Shown here in pieces: positions 17,406 to 25,724 of a stretch of 64,000 nucleotides of DNA. Location: the NCBI RefSeq assembly GCF_914271485.1, contig NZ_CAJZAG010000011.1:186001-250000 (forward strand), given 5' to 3'. This DNA is from Cupriavidus pampae. GTDB taxonomy: Bacteria > Pseudomonadota > Gammaproteobacteria > Burkholderiales > Burkholderiaceae. A program made the translations under genes and the position numbers. Within the stretch, counting starts at the first letter, position 1, and each line of letters opens with the position of its first letter. Under the pieces are notes generated by a model. The model was not told the DNA's origin. It made no database searches and worked only from the letters and a program-made list of their open reading frames with translations.

Positions 17406-17848
17406 GAGACGTCGCTATCCAAAGCCCACCGAAGGTCATTGGGGTTGGCAGTCCAGTACCGCCGAAGGTCGCGTTTCGAGACTTGCCCAGAATCGCGCCA
17501 TGCCTTGAGAATCGCCGCAGGTACGTTCTCCCACGGAATCGGATAGCCATGCCATGTGCCATCACCGGTGAGTTTAGCCTCAAACGCGATACCGTTCGCC
17601 GTAGCATACCGCCTCCGCCCATCCGGCGACTCAACGGATGCCTTCAACATTTGGCAGGCCGCCGTCATATTCCAATCGTGCTTGAATGGATCAGCTGCAT
17701 AGCTGCCTCCTTCCGTTCGATGCGTCCACTCCGGGCAAAGTGTGCCCTTACGTGTCTCGACCGGTCGGTTCTTGTGTTTCTGCGACCCACGATAGCAAGG
17801 CTCCGCCGCGACGCATTCTTCGGCGCCACCATTGTCAGCTTTATTCAT
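17402..17848 (-). CDS. unrecognised 148-residue protein
   Basis: A small soluble protein that I cannot name. It has three Cys residues (EECVAAEPCYRG, GTLCPEWTH), a conserved-looking N-terminal motif YRGSQKHKNRP, and a central motif YATANGIAFEAKLTGDGTW followed by HGYPIPWENVP. The Trp/Pro-rich centre and the compact length would fit a small enzyme or accessory factor of a defence or toxin pair, but this is guesswork. It overlaps the following 222-residue gene by four bases, so the two are very probably translated together. Confidence 0.6.
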   Translation of the reverse strand: MNKADNGGAEECVAAEPCYRGSQKHKNRPVETRKGTLCPEWTHRTEGGSYAADPFKHDWNMTAACQMLKASVESPDGRRRYATANGIAFEAKLTGDGTWHGYPIPWENVPAAILKAWRDSGQVSKRDLRRYWTANPNDLRWALDSDVS

Positions 17849-17978
17849 CGGTATTGCGAAACGAGATGCTGGAACGCGCGCAGTGTATCAGCGACTATTT
17901 GGCAAAGATCTCGCCGTTCTGCGAGTTTCGCCTTCGAATAAAGGATAGTTCTAAGACGATCAGACTTGCCGTAGCAAC

Positions 17979-18470
17979 TCAAGCGGTATGCGTCTGTAGA
18001 TAGTGCGACAGCTCAATCGCATCATCCAAGCCGATATTCATCACAGTGGCGACGAAAGAAGGCGATCGACCACCCTCGGTCAGTTGCCATTGAGCAAGCG
18101 CCTTGAAGAAGGTCGTACCGAAGGTTCTCTCGGAGTCGACGACATAGGTCGCCACATCAGGCTTTTCCGTGCCAAAAATAGAATGGCCAACGGTAGGGAT
18201 TGAAGCGCGGTTGCCATTCCATGCTTGCCAGAAATCGGAAGTCTCCAATCCTGTCGCAGGCAGACCAAGCTCCCCAGCCACGCGATCGATCTGACGAATG
18301 ACGGTCACGATCGAGATATCGTATGCCTCGGCGTAGAAGTGAGCGCGCTCCATCCGATCTTGCGATGCCAAGACGCTCGTCAATGCGTCTTTAGCAGCTA
18401 CATGAGGGAAAAGAAGCTCTTGAGCGAACCGTTCCGCAAAGATCTCTCCGTCTTCACCGTGAAGGATCAC
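17979..18470 (-). CDS. 163-residue protein resembling the C-terminal part of ImmA/IrrE peptidases
   Basis: Starts at GTG 18470, which overlaps the stop of the upstream gene by four bases (GTGA). The opening EIFAERFAQELLFPHVAA looks like the stretch that follows the HExxH zinc motif in ImmA/IrrE proteins (ExxAxxFAxxLLxP), and ISIVTVIRQIDRVA fits the helix after it. The HExxH motif is absent, so peptidase activity is not expected. Residues about 75-160 (FGTEKPDVATYVVDSERTFG) are unassigned. Either a diverged non-catalytic subunit or a truncated relic. Confidence 0.5.
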   Translation of the reverse strand: MILHGEDGEIFAERFAQELLFPHVAAKDALTSVLASQDRMERAHFYAEAYDISIVTVIRQIDRVAGELGLPATGLETSDFWQAWNGNRASIPTVGHSIFGTEKPDVATYVVDSERTFGTTFFKALAQWQLTEGGRSPSFVATVMNIGLDDAIELSHYLQTHTA

Positions 18471-18961
18471 GCGCCGGAGATCATCGTTGCGATCTGTTTG
18501 CGGTCGTCGCTGGACATCCGCATTACCGTCATCGCGTCGTTCAGCGTGGTCGTGGCCGATCGGATGGCTGAGGTGATTGTTGTCACCGCTTCGCGGATCG
18601 CGGTGATCTTCATCTCGCGCTGGCGCGGTGGTGTCGTCTGATCGCCCGCGGCGTCCCTCAGCTCCGCAGCCTTCTCACGCAGTTGCGCCTGCAGTTCGCG
18701 GATCTTGATCATTAGCTTTTTGATCTCTTCCGGGTAATTGCTATCCTCGATCGCCTGCGTAGCGGGGTCCTTGCCGCTGTCCGACTTAGACAGTATCCGG
18801 CCGCCGTGGGACACAGTGATGCGACCTTGTTCTTCTGGTTTGTCGGCGTCCGTGCCAGAGGCGGATTGCGTCGTGCCTGCCTGGGCTCCCGCTGCCGGAG
18901 CGGCCTCGGTTGTCGGTGCCTGCATCGGAAAGTCGGCAGCTACCGGAGAAGTGATATTCAT
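18467..18961 (-). CDS. unrecognised coiled-coil protein
   Basis: A 164-residue protein and the first gene of the accessory minus-strand group. Residues 1-45 are Ala/Thr/Pro-rich and likely disordered; 75-105 (NYPEEIKKLMIKIRELQAQL and onward) form a charged coiled coil; the C-terminal third is Thr/Ala-rich and helical. No catalytic motif is visible. Its stop overlaps the next gene start. The helical repeat architecture would suit a secretion-linked adaptor or chaperone, but I have no firm family match. Confidence 0.6.
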   Translation of the reverse strand: MNITSPVAADFPMQAPTTEAAPAAGAQAGTTQSASGTDADKPEEQGRITVSHGGRILSKSDSGKDPATQAIEDSNYPEEIKKLMIKIRELQAQLREKAAELRDAAGDQTTPPRQREMKITAIREAVTTITSAIRSATTTLNDAMTVMRMSSDDRKQIATMISGA

Positions 18962-19116
18962 GATGTTCGTCGCCTAGTTTTTGTAATCCCTCGCAGAGTG
19001 ACCTGCCAGGCTTGCCGGGATCAACGGCGGACGACGCTATCGATTGAGTTCCACCATGTAAAAACTGTTATTCGCAGCTTGGTATTGCCAGGCAGCGCTA
19101 TCAGGAAGTCGACCGG

Positions 19117-19160
19117 GCAGTTTCACGCGAACAGTGAAACTGCTGCCCCGCAGTGCGGGG
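19117..19160. promoter_or_regulatory. two adjacent perfect hairpins
   Basis: GCAGTTTCAC (19117-19126) pairs with GTGAAACTGC (19134-19143) around a 7-base loop, and CCCCGC (19146-19151) pairs with GCGGGG (19155-19160) around AGT. They sit in the 261-base gap between the accessory group and the OpuAC-like gene. The first resembles a repressor operator as much as an RNA stem. No T tract follows on either strand. Nothing else is visible in the gap. Confidence 0.55.
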
Positions 19161-19222
19161 TGATCTACGCCCTGTGTTATGGAACTATTGCTTCCTCGAA
19201 TCTAATGTAGAGGGCAGCGACT

Positions 19223-19990
19223 ATGTCGGCCGATATCACGATCGTTACTATCGATCTGTCGTTCCACCGTGCGGCCACTGGTCTGGTGAGAGCCACGCTG
19301 GAGGACCATGGGGTCACCACGCACGAACTGCTTGCGCCTCATGAAAAGGCATTTGAACTGCTTAAGGCTGGCCAAGCCGATCTCATCTGCAGCGCCTGGC
19401 TGCCATCGAGTCATGAAATCTATCTCGCGCCCATCGCTCATGAGGTCGAGAAGTTGACGGTGCTTTATCGGCCGTTCGCCTTTTGGGGGGTGCCTGATTA
19501 CGTGCCAATCGAGTCAGTGCGCTCGATTTGGGATCTCGCCAACGCGCCCGTCGCTGGACGGATGAGGAAGCTATTGCAGGGCATCGGCCCCGGTGCCGGG
19601 ATCAGCCGATTTTCTCGCATCGCCCTCGAGCGGTATGGGCTTGCGCAGCATGGCTATCAGTTCGCGAATGGCACGTTGGATGACTGCGTGAGTGCGTACG
19701 AGCAAGCTGTCGCGGCAGGCGATTGGGTTACCGTACCGCTGTGGCAGCCGCAATTCCTCCATGAAACCCACCATATTCGCCCCCTCGTGGATCCCTTGGG
19801 TGTCATGGGCGTTGTCGATGACGCCACGCTGGTCGCACGCAAGGATCGCCTTGCCAAGTTACCATCGGCCGCCGTGGATGCGCTGCGTGGACTGCAACCA
19901 GGAAATAGTACGATCAGCAAGATCGACTATCTGATATCCCGCCAACACCGTGATCCCGTCGATGCCGCACGAGAGGCCACAGCTGCATAA
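19223..19990 (+). CDS. OpuAC-family glycine betaine-type binding domain protein without signal peptide
   Basis: A 255-residue type 2 solute-binding fold. LICSAWLPSSHEIYLAP, VEKLTVLYRPFAFWGVPDY and VRSIWDLA are characteristic of glycine betaine/choline receptors of the OpuAC group. It starts MSADITIVTIDLSFHRA, directly with the first beta strand, so no signal peptide or lipobox is present and none is seen in frame upstream. The protein would therefore stay in the cytoplasm unless the start is misjudged. No ABC transporter genes are adjacent; a small monooxygenase follows after 58 bases. Its role may be sensing or enzymatic. Confidence 0.75.
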   Translation: MSADITIVTIDLSFHRAATGLVRATLEDHGVTTHELLAPHEKAFELLKAGQADLICSAWLPSSHEIYLAPIAHEVEKLTVLYRPFAFWGVPDYVPIESVRSIWDLANAPVAGRMRKLLQGIGPGAGISRFSRIALERYGLAQHGYQFANGTLDDCVSAYEQAVAAGDWVTVPLWQPQFLHETHHIRPLVDPLGVMGVVDDATLVARKDRLAKLPSAAVDALRGLQPGNSTISKIDYLISRQHRDPVDAAREATAA

Positions 19991-20048
19991 CTGACCCCTC
20001 ATCATTGCGCGAGTCGCTTTACCGATTTATCAACCGAGTCACCTCAAC

Positions 20049-20336
20049 ATGCAACCAATCGTCGTTATCGCAACCATTACTGCTCAGCCAGGTTCAGAAA
20101 GCATTGTCCGGGACGCGCTCACCACCGCTGTGGCGGCTGTCAGGGGGGAGCCGGGCTGTGAGCAATACGATTTGAACGCCGACACGGAGCGGCCCGGCAG
20201 CTTTGTCATGGTCGAACGCTGGAGCAGCAAGGCGGATCTTGAAACTCATGCCAATGCCCCTGCCTTTGTCGCATTGGCCAAGACGATCACCGGCATTGCA
20301 CAGCTGTCGATTCAGCGACTGACGCCGGTAGCTTGA
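20049..20336 (+). CDS. antibiotic biosynthesis monooxygenase (ABM/YgiN-like) domain protein
   Basis: A 95-residue dimeric alpha/beta barrel-type protein. The pattern VVIATITAQPGSESIVRDAL, EPGCEQYDLNAD, FVMVERWSSKADLETHANAP is typical of quinol monooxygenase/ABM proteins, which act on quinols or other aromatics without cofactor. It lies 58 bases after the OpuAC-like gene, same strand, and is convergent with opgC. Confidence 0.85.
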   Translation: MQPIVVIATITAQPGSESIVRDALTTAVAAVRGEPGCEQYDLNADTERPGSFVMVERWSSKADLETHANAPAFVALAKTITGIAQLSIQRLTPVA

Positions 20337-20349
20337 GTCCGAAACTGGA

Positions 20350-21498
20350 TTATTGCCGTGCGCCAGCCGCCAGCGGCGCGCGGCGCCGCATCACGATGCG
20401 GTCCCATATCACGCCCGCGCATAGCAACAGCGCCACCGCGCAGATGTCGCCGAACAGGGCCACCGACTTTGCGGGGTAGCCGCCGCCAAACGCGTACGTC
20501 ATGCCTTCGATGCCGATCGAGATGACAGAGCCGATGACGAAGCAGAACAGGCTGCGTTTGCCGATCTGCGCCACGGGGCGTAGTGCGAGTGCGAGGTGGT
20601 GGAACCAGCCTCGGGTGCCTAGCAGGTAGACCAGCCACGCGATGCCGAGGAAGCTCGCCAGGCGGATCGCGGCGAGTGAGGATTTTTTCTCGCCGAATGA
20701 GAGTTCCTGACGCAGCCATTCTGGGGCGATCGCTTCGAACAGTTCGGGTCGCATCCACAGGTACGACACCACGATGCCGAACAGCGTCATCGCCACCGCG
20801 AGCCATGTAATCGTGCGGCGTTTGCCGGGGCTGTCGGGCAATACCGCATCGGGTCGCAGGCGCGCGAGCAGGCCAAGGGCGAATAGCAGTTGCCATGCGA
20901 ACGGGTTGAAGGTCCAGCCGAACTCGGTGGTAGTCGGCAAGGCCTTGCCGAGCCACGGTGCCAGTGCCCACAGCACGACGCTGGTCACGAGGAAGCCGTA
21001 TGGCGAGCGTGTGGCAAACCCGATGGACACGGGCACCGCGAGCATGAACAGCATGTACATCGGCAGGATGTCCGCGACGTAAGGCTGCCGTGCCAGCGTG
21101 ACGACCTCGATCAACGTCGAGAACGGGCTCGCGAGGAACGCGGCGATTTCGGTCGCATCGAGCGCGGGTGGTGGCACCGCAAGCCGCGTCAGGATCAATC
21201 CGCAGGCCAGCATCAGCAGCGCCGTGACAATAAACGCGCGATAGATCTCCCATCCCCGCCGCAGAAAACGACGCTGCGCGGTGCGTGGATCCTTGCGCTC
21301 GGCAATCGCCTGAAAGGCCGCAGCGGCGGAGTAGCCGGACAGGAATACGAAGGCTTCGGCCGCATCGCATGCGGCGAAATTGCGCAGCGTGAACTGACCG
21401 AGCACGCTGCCGTCCACGTGATCCACCACGATAAACAGCAGCGCCAGACCGCGAATAAAGTCGATCTCGATATTGCGGTGAGCGGGGGAAGAGAGCAT
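20350..21498 (-). CDS. opgC: OpgC-family membrane protein
   Basis: A 382-residue inner-membrane protein with about ten hydrophobic segments. The start NIEIDFIRGLALLFIVVDHV and the motif CDAAEAFVFLSGY are characteristic of OpgC, which transfers succinyl groups to osmoregulated periplasmic glucans and belongs to the acyltransferase 3 superfamily. ATG at 21498 is taken; an in-frame GTG at 21516 is an alternative. It is alone in its direction, with a 388-base gap upstream. Confidence 0.88.
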   Translation of the reverse strand: MLSSPAHRNIEIDFIRGLALLFIVVDHVDGSVLGQFTLRNFAACDAAEAFVFLSGYSAAAAFQAIAERKDPRTAQRRFLRRGWEIYRAFIVTALLMLACGLILTRLAVPPPALDATEIAAFLASPFSTLIEVVTLARQPYVADILPMYMLFMLAVPVSIGFATRSPYGFLVTSVVLWALAPWLGKALPTTTEFGWTFNPFAWQLLFALGLLARLRPDAVLPDSPGKRRTITWLAVAMTLFGIVVSYLWMRPELFEAIAPEWLRQELSFGEKKSSLAAIRLASFLGIAWLVYLLGTRGWFHHLALALRPVAQIGKRSLFCFVIGSVISIGIEGMTYAFGGGYPAKSVALFGDICAVALLLCAGVIWDRIVMRRRAPLAAGARQ

Positions 21499-21622
21499 GA
21501 CATGGACCGGCAGCACGAACGTGGCGGTTCGACTCGCTCACGGCGGTGGGGTTCCGGTGCGCGCATCGTCGCGCATGGCCGGAGCCGCCGGGTCGGTGGC
21601 ATCGAGCCCTTGCACCTGGCCG

Positions 21623-21659
21623 AAAAAAACCCCAGGCCGCACGGGGACGGTCTGGGGTT
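21623..21659 (-). terminator. rho-independent terminator on the minus strand
   Basis: On the minus strand an 8-base stem (AACCCCAG ... CTGGGGTT; + strand 21628-21635 and 21652-21659) is followed by a run of seven T (A run at 21623-21629 on the + strand). It lies 245 bases past the LysR stop and 125 bases before the opgC start. It could end the LysR transcript or act as an attenuator for opgC. Confidence 0.65.
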
Positions 21660-21842
21660 GCAGTTCTGCCTTGCTGGGGCCAGTCGGCCCCGACGCATCC
21701 ATTTTTGCAATGGGCGTGCCAGGCGGGCGGGGTTGTGGGGAAGGTGGTCCGACTGCGTCGAAAATTGCAATCGGATCAAGGGCTTGGCGCGCGACCAGGT
21801 TAGCGGGAGCGGGCGGCGGCGGGCGGTTACGCAGACGGGATT

Positions 21843-21881
21843 ACGTTACGCGTTACGTAACCTTTACGAGACGCGTAACGT
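21843..21881. repeat. nested palindromes built from TTACG units
   Basis: An 11-base perfect inverted repeat, ACGTTACGCGT (21843-21853) and ACGCGTAACGT (21871-21881), encloses the perfect palindrome GTTACGTAAC (21852-21861). The word TTACG or its complement recurs six times between 21826 and 21880. The site lies just past the LysR stop. The rest of the 21516-21904 gap holds the terminator above and no gene that I can support. Confidence 0.6.
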
Positions 21882-21904
21882 CAGCTCAGGCGTATGGCAG
21901 GGGC

Positions 21905-22807
21905 TCAAGCATCCGCGCCGCTTTCCTCGACCAGCCACTGCCGGAATGCGCGCGCGGCGGCTGGCTCGGCGCGGTCGCGTGGCCAGACCGCGTAGTAGCC
22001 GCCGCCCATCGAGGCGCTGGCTTCGCACGCGCGTACCAGCACTCCCGCTTCCAGACAGCGGTCGATCATATGCCGCCAGCCGAGTACGATGCCCTGCCCT
22101 TCGATTGCCATCTGCACGAGCACGGGATAGGTGTTGACGACGACCTCGCGCTCGACGCGCGCTTCGCGCAGCCCGTTACGCGCGAACCACGCGGGCCAGG
22201 ACATCCATTGACGTTGCGCGTCTTCGAGCACGAGCAGCGACTCGCGCGGCAGATCGGCCACGGCCAGCGTGCGGCCATTCAGATAGTGGGGTGCGCAGAC
22301 GGGGAACACTTCCTCGTCGTAGAGCCGTCGCGACGCCACGCCGCTTGGCGCTCCTTCGCGCAGATAGTAGAGACCGATGTCGAAGTCCGTGCCGGCTAGC
22401 GAGGCCAGGCTGTCGTTGACGACGAGGCGAATGCGGAAGTCGGGATGACGCGCGCGGAATGCGGGCAGTCTTGGCGCGAGCCATAGCACGGCGACGCCCG
22501 AGGAGCATGCGATGGTCAGCTCGACCTGACCCTTGCGCTTCATCACGTCTTCGGTGGCTTCCGCGCAGTCCACCAGCAGGCGTCGCACTTGCTCGGCGTA
22601 TTGCTGGCCGCTGACGGTCAGGCGCAGTGCGCGCGTTTCGCGGATAAAGAGCTTCTTGCCGAGAAAGCGTTCGAGCTGCGCTACCTGTCGGCTGATGGCG
22701 CTTTGCGTCAGATGCAGCTCGGCGGCCGCGCGGGTGAAGCTGCCATGGCGCATGGCTGCTTCGAAGGCGACCAGGCAGGGCAGCGGCGGAAGCGGGGAGA
22801 TTCGCAT
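21905..22807 (-). CDS. GcvA-type LysR regulator
   Basis: A 300-residue LysR-type regulator. The opening PLPPLPCLVAFEAAMRHGSF followed by TRAAAELHLTQSAISRQVAQ is the GcvA-branch helix-turn-helix. The effector domain follows (ELTIACSSGVAVLWLAPRLP). Start ATG at 22807 is chosen for the MRISPLPP beginning. It lies 101 bases downstream of an amidohydrolase gene in the same direction and may control the amidohydrolase and the MFS transporter before it. Confidence 0.88.
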   Translation of the reverse strand: MRISPLPPLPCLVAFEAAMRHGSFTRAAAELHLTQSAISRQVAQLERFLGKKLFIRETRALRLTVSGQQYAEQVRRLLVDCAEATEDVMKRKGQVELTIACSSGVAVLWLAPRLPAFRARHPDFRIRLVVNDSLASLAGTDFDIGLYYLREGAPSGVASRRLYDEEVFPVCAPHYLNGRTLAVADLPRESLLVLEDAQRQWMSWPAWFARNGLREARVEREVVVNTYPVLVQMAIEGQGIVLGWRHMIDRCLEAGVLVRACEASASMGGGYYAVWPRDRAEPAAARAFRQWLVEESGADA

Positions 22808-22908
22808 GGGCGGTGGCGTGTGATCGGGCAGGGGGTGGCGCAATGGTAAACGCAACCTCCTATGCCCCGCCACTTTGGAACGCCCATGCCGCAGGCCTTC
22901 TCAATCTG

Positions 22909-24135
22909 TCAGCTGCTGTGGACGCGCCCAGCCTGCATCACCAGCTCAATGCGTGTGTCGGGGCCGGCCAATACGCGGATGTCGGTCAGCGGATCGCCGT
23001 CGACCACCAGCACGTCTGCCAGCGCGCCAGCCGCGATGGTGCCGAGCTCGCCTTCGCGTTGCAGGATCTGCGCCGCAATCGACGTGGCGGAGCGGACCGC
23101 TTCCGCATTGCCGAGCAGCTCCGCGCGAATCAGGAATTCTTCGGACTGGTACTGGTGCATCTCGCCCAGCAGATCCGAGCCGAAGCCCATCGGCACGCCC
23201 GCTTCCGCATAGATCGCCAGCGACGCACGACCGGCTTCGCGTACGGTTTCGATCTTGGCCACCGAGTCGGCGGGCAGCCCGAGGCGTTCACCGTCGCGCG
23301 CCAGTGCGTCATACGTAATCAGCGTAGGCACTACGAACGCGCCGTGTTCGCGCATCACGCGTGCGGCGGCCAGGTCGACCAGGTTGCCGTGTTCGATCGT
23401 GCGCGCGCCGCAACGTACCGCGCGCGTGATGGCGCGGCCCGTGTACGCATGCGCCATCACATACGTCTGCGCCGCTTCCGCCTCGGCAACGATCGCGCGG
23501 ATCTCGTCCTCGCTGTACTGCGTGTTGCCGATCGGATCGGTCGGCGAGGCCACGCCACCGGACGCCATGATCTTGATCTGCGTGGCGCCCTTCTGAATCT
23601 CTTCGCGCACCGCGAGCCGCACCGCATCCACGCCATCAGCGACGCGCGCGATCGCACCCGCGCGGAATGCGCACGAGCACGGCTCCAGCACGTCGCTGCG
23701 CGGACGGAAGTCGCCGTGACCGCCGGTCTGCGACAGCGCCTTGCCCGACGGGAAAATGCGCGGCCCCGGAATCAGACCGGTGGCCACCGCCTGCGACAAA
23801 CCCCAGTCCGCACCACCCGCATCGCGCACGGTGGTAAAGCCGCGTTCGAGCATGCCACGCATGATCGGCATCGCGCGGAACGCGACCAGCACGTTGGGCT
23901 GCACCGCATTTACGCCAAGGTTAGCCAGCGAGGCCAGCACGTGCACGTGCAGATCGATCAGGCCCGGCATCACAGTCTTGCCCGTGACGTCGATGACCTT
24001 AGCGTGCGGCGCGTGGATCGGCGTGCCAGACACCTCGACGATGCGCTCGCCGTCGATCAGCACATCGTGTTTTTGCCGCAGACTGCCGCGGACCGGATCG
24101 AGGACGTTGCCGCCCTTGAGGAGAATCTGAGTCAT
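22909..24135 (-). CDS. metal-dependent amidohydrolase (imidazolonepropionase/prolidase-like)
   Basis: A 408-residue enzyme of the amidohydrolase superfamily. Metal ligands are visible: His63 and His65 in LIDLHVH, a Lys in IKIMASGG, His in VMAHAYT, His in TIEHGN, and Asp in GFGSDLLGEMH. This arrangement fits the group annotated as imidazolonepropionase-like or Xaa-Pro dipeptidase-like, which hydrolyse cyclic amides or dipeptide-like compounds. A transporter gene lies upstream in the same direction (gap 85 bases), a LysR gene downstream, so uptake plus hydrolysis of a nitrogen compound is likely. Confidence 0.9.
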   Translation of the reverse strand: MTQILLKGGNVLDPVRGSLRQKHDVLIDGERIVEVSGTPIHAPHAKVIDVTGKTVMPGLIDLHVHVLASLANLGVNAVQPNVLVAFRAMPIMRGMLERGFTTVRDAGGADWGLSQAVATGLIPGPRIFPSGKALSQTGGHGDFRPRSDVLEPCSCAFRAGAIARVADGVDAVRLAVREEIQKGATQIKIMASGGVASPTDPIGNTQYSEDEIRAIVAEAEAAQTYVMAHAYTGRAITRAVRCGARTIEHGNLVDLAAARVMREHGAFVVPTLITYDALARDGERLGLPADSVAKIETVREAGRASLAIYAEAGVPMGFGSDLLGEMHQYQSEEFLIRAELLGNAEAVRSATSIAAQILQREGELGTIAAGALADVLVVDGDPLTDIRVLAGPDTRIELVMQAGRVHSS

Positions 24136-24220
24136 GGTGGGTTACGTCTTTGCTGCTGGGTTGTGCTGTCCGCCGCGTGCGTGACCGCCGCGGCGTGTTA
24201 TGAAAATCATGCGCGCCACA

Positions 24221-25540
24221 TTACGGGCGTCGCAGATACGCCGGCTCGCGCACCAGACGCGTACCGCAGAAGCTGATCGCCGCGGCGATCATCACGTAGA
24301 TCGCGGGCGCCATCGTGCTGCCGGTGCTCGCGATCAGCCACGTGATGAAGAACGAGGCAAAGCCGCCGAAGATCGTCACAGCAAGGTTATAGGCGACGGA
24401 CAAGCCGGTGGACAGCACCTTGGCCGGGAACAGTTCCGAGAACGCCGCGAGAATCGGCCCCGTGTAAGTCGCGATCAGCACGCCGAACACGATCTGGAAC
24501 ACCAGCAGCGAGAACAACCCCGGCGCTTGGTTGATGTATACGAACATCGGCCATGCCAGCACGAAGATCAGCGCGGCAGCACCGGACAACAGACCGCGAC
24601 GGCCACGGCGGTCGGCAATCATGCCAACGATCGGCGCGAACACGAGAATCGCCAGACCACCCGCCATGCCCGCGACGAAACCCGTCGATTGCGGCACGTG
24701 CAGGACCTTGACTGCGTAGGTCGGCATGTAGAACAGCAGCACGTACGTGCACACCGTCCACAGAATCACCATCGAGAAGCTCGCGGCGGTCTGACGCGGG
24801 TAGTCGCGCAGCACTTCCTTCAGCGGCGAGTCGGTCTTGTCGGTCGCGGCCTGGAACGTCGGCGTTTCTTCGAGGTGATTACGGATGTAATAGCCAACCG
24901 GTCCAATGATCATGCCGATCAGGAACGGCAGACGCCAGCCCCAGCTGTTGAGCGCCTCGGTGCTCAGCGATGCGGTGACGAACGTGCCCACCGCCGCGCC
25001 GAGCAGCACGGCCACGCCGATGCTCGCCTGAATCCAGCTCGAGTAGTAGGCGCGCTGATTCTCAGGCGCGTACTCGGTGAGGAACGCGGTGGCGCCGCCC
25101 ATCTCGCCGCCGGCGGAGAAGCCCTGCATCAGACGCGCGATCACGATCAGCATCGGCGCAAACAGTCCGATCTGGTCATAGGTCGGTGCAATGCCAATCA
25201 ACGTGGTGCCCGCCGCCATCAGCAGAATGGTCAGCGACAGTGCCGCCTTGCGGCCCACGCGGTCTGCATAGATACCAAGGATGATGCCGCCCACGGGCCG
25301 CATGAAGAAGCCCACGCCGAACGTGGCCACCGCAAGCAGCAGCGATGTCAGTTCGTTGCCGGTCGGAAAAAACAGCTTGGCGATGATCACCGCAAAAAAG
25401 CTGTACACGGTGAAGTCGAACCATTCGAGACCGTTGCCGATAACGGTGGCAACGATCGCGCGGCGGCGCTGGCTGGCCCCGATATGGGGTGGCGCACTGA
25501 TAGGCGGGGAAGCACTGCGGGCAGGGGCGCTGGCTTGCAT
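24221..25540 (-). CDS. MFS transporter of the metabolite:H+ symporter family
   Basis: A 439-residue, 12-helix transporter. VIGNGLEWFDFTVYSFFAV and the loop motif GIYADRVGRKAAL with later RLMQGFSAGGEMGGATAFL mark the MHS family (ProP, KgtP, citrate and shikimate carriers). ATG at 25540 is chosen since AGGAGAG lies about 10 bases before it; an in-frame start 30 bases upstream would precede that site. First gene of the transporter-amidohydrolase-LysR group, divergent from aconitase. Confidence 0.92.
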   Translation of the reverse strand: MQASAPARSASPPISAPPHIGASQRRRAIVATVIGNGLEWFDFTVYSFFAVIIAKLFFPTGNELTSLLLAVATFGVGFFMRPVGGIILGIYADRVGRKAALSLTILLMAAGTTLIGIAPTYDQIGLFAPMLIVIARLMQGFSAGGEMGGATAFLTEYAPENQRAYYSSWIQASIGVAVLLGAAVGTFVTASLSTEALNSWGWRLPFLIGMIIGPVGYYIRNHLEETPTFQAATDKTDSPLKEVLRDYPRQTAASFSMVILWTVCTYVLLFYMPTYAVKVLHVPQSTGFVAGMAGGLAILVFAPIVGMIADRRGRRGLLSGAAALIFVLAWPMFVYINQAPGLFSLLVFQIVFGVLIATYTGPILAAFSELFPAKVLSTGLSVAYNLAVTIFGGFASFFITWLIASTGSTMAPAIYVMIAAAISFCGTRLVREPAYLRRP

Positions 25541-25629
25541 GGGGTCTCTCTCTCCTTTGGTCAGTCTCAAGTCTCGACTGGGCTCTAGCCGATCTTAGGG
25601 TCGGCCTGATGACGCGACAAACGATTGCT

Positions 25630-25714
25630 GCGCATGCATGCATGACGCCAGCGCATGCATATCGATAGTGGCATCTCGTATGGAAACATTGCATTTTTAC
25701 GTTAATTTATGCAA
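25630..25714. promoter_or_regulatory. repeats in the MFS/aconitase divergent promoter
   Basis: GCGCATGCAT occurs at 25630-25639 and 25651-25660, exactly 21 bases (two helical turns) apart and each containing a GCATGC palindrome. An inverted repeat TTGCAT (25689-25694) and ATGCAA (25709-25714) lies nearer the aconitase start. The GntR regulator encoded behind aconitase is the obvious candidate ligand; this is inference. Confidence 0.45.
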
Positions 25715-25724
25715 AGTAACGGGC

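Noticed and set aside
18996..19200. Open frame across the gap before the OpuAC-like gene (+ strand, from about 18806)
   Set aside because: It overlaps the coiled-coil gene in antisense and shows no protein-like pattern; the gap is better explained by the paired hairpins.
22813..24276. A 487-codon open frame on the + strand
   Set aside because: Antisense to the amidohydrolase with its metal ligands intact.
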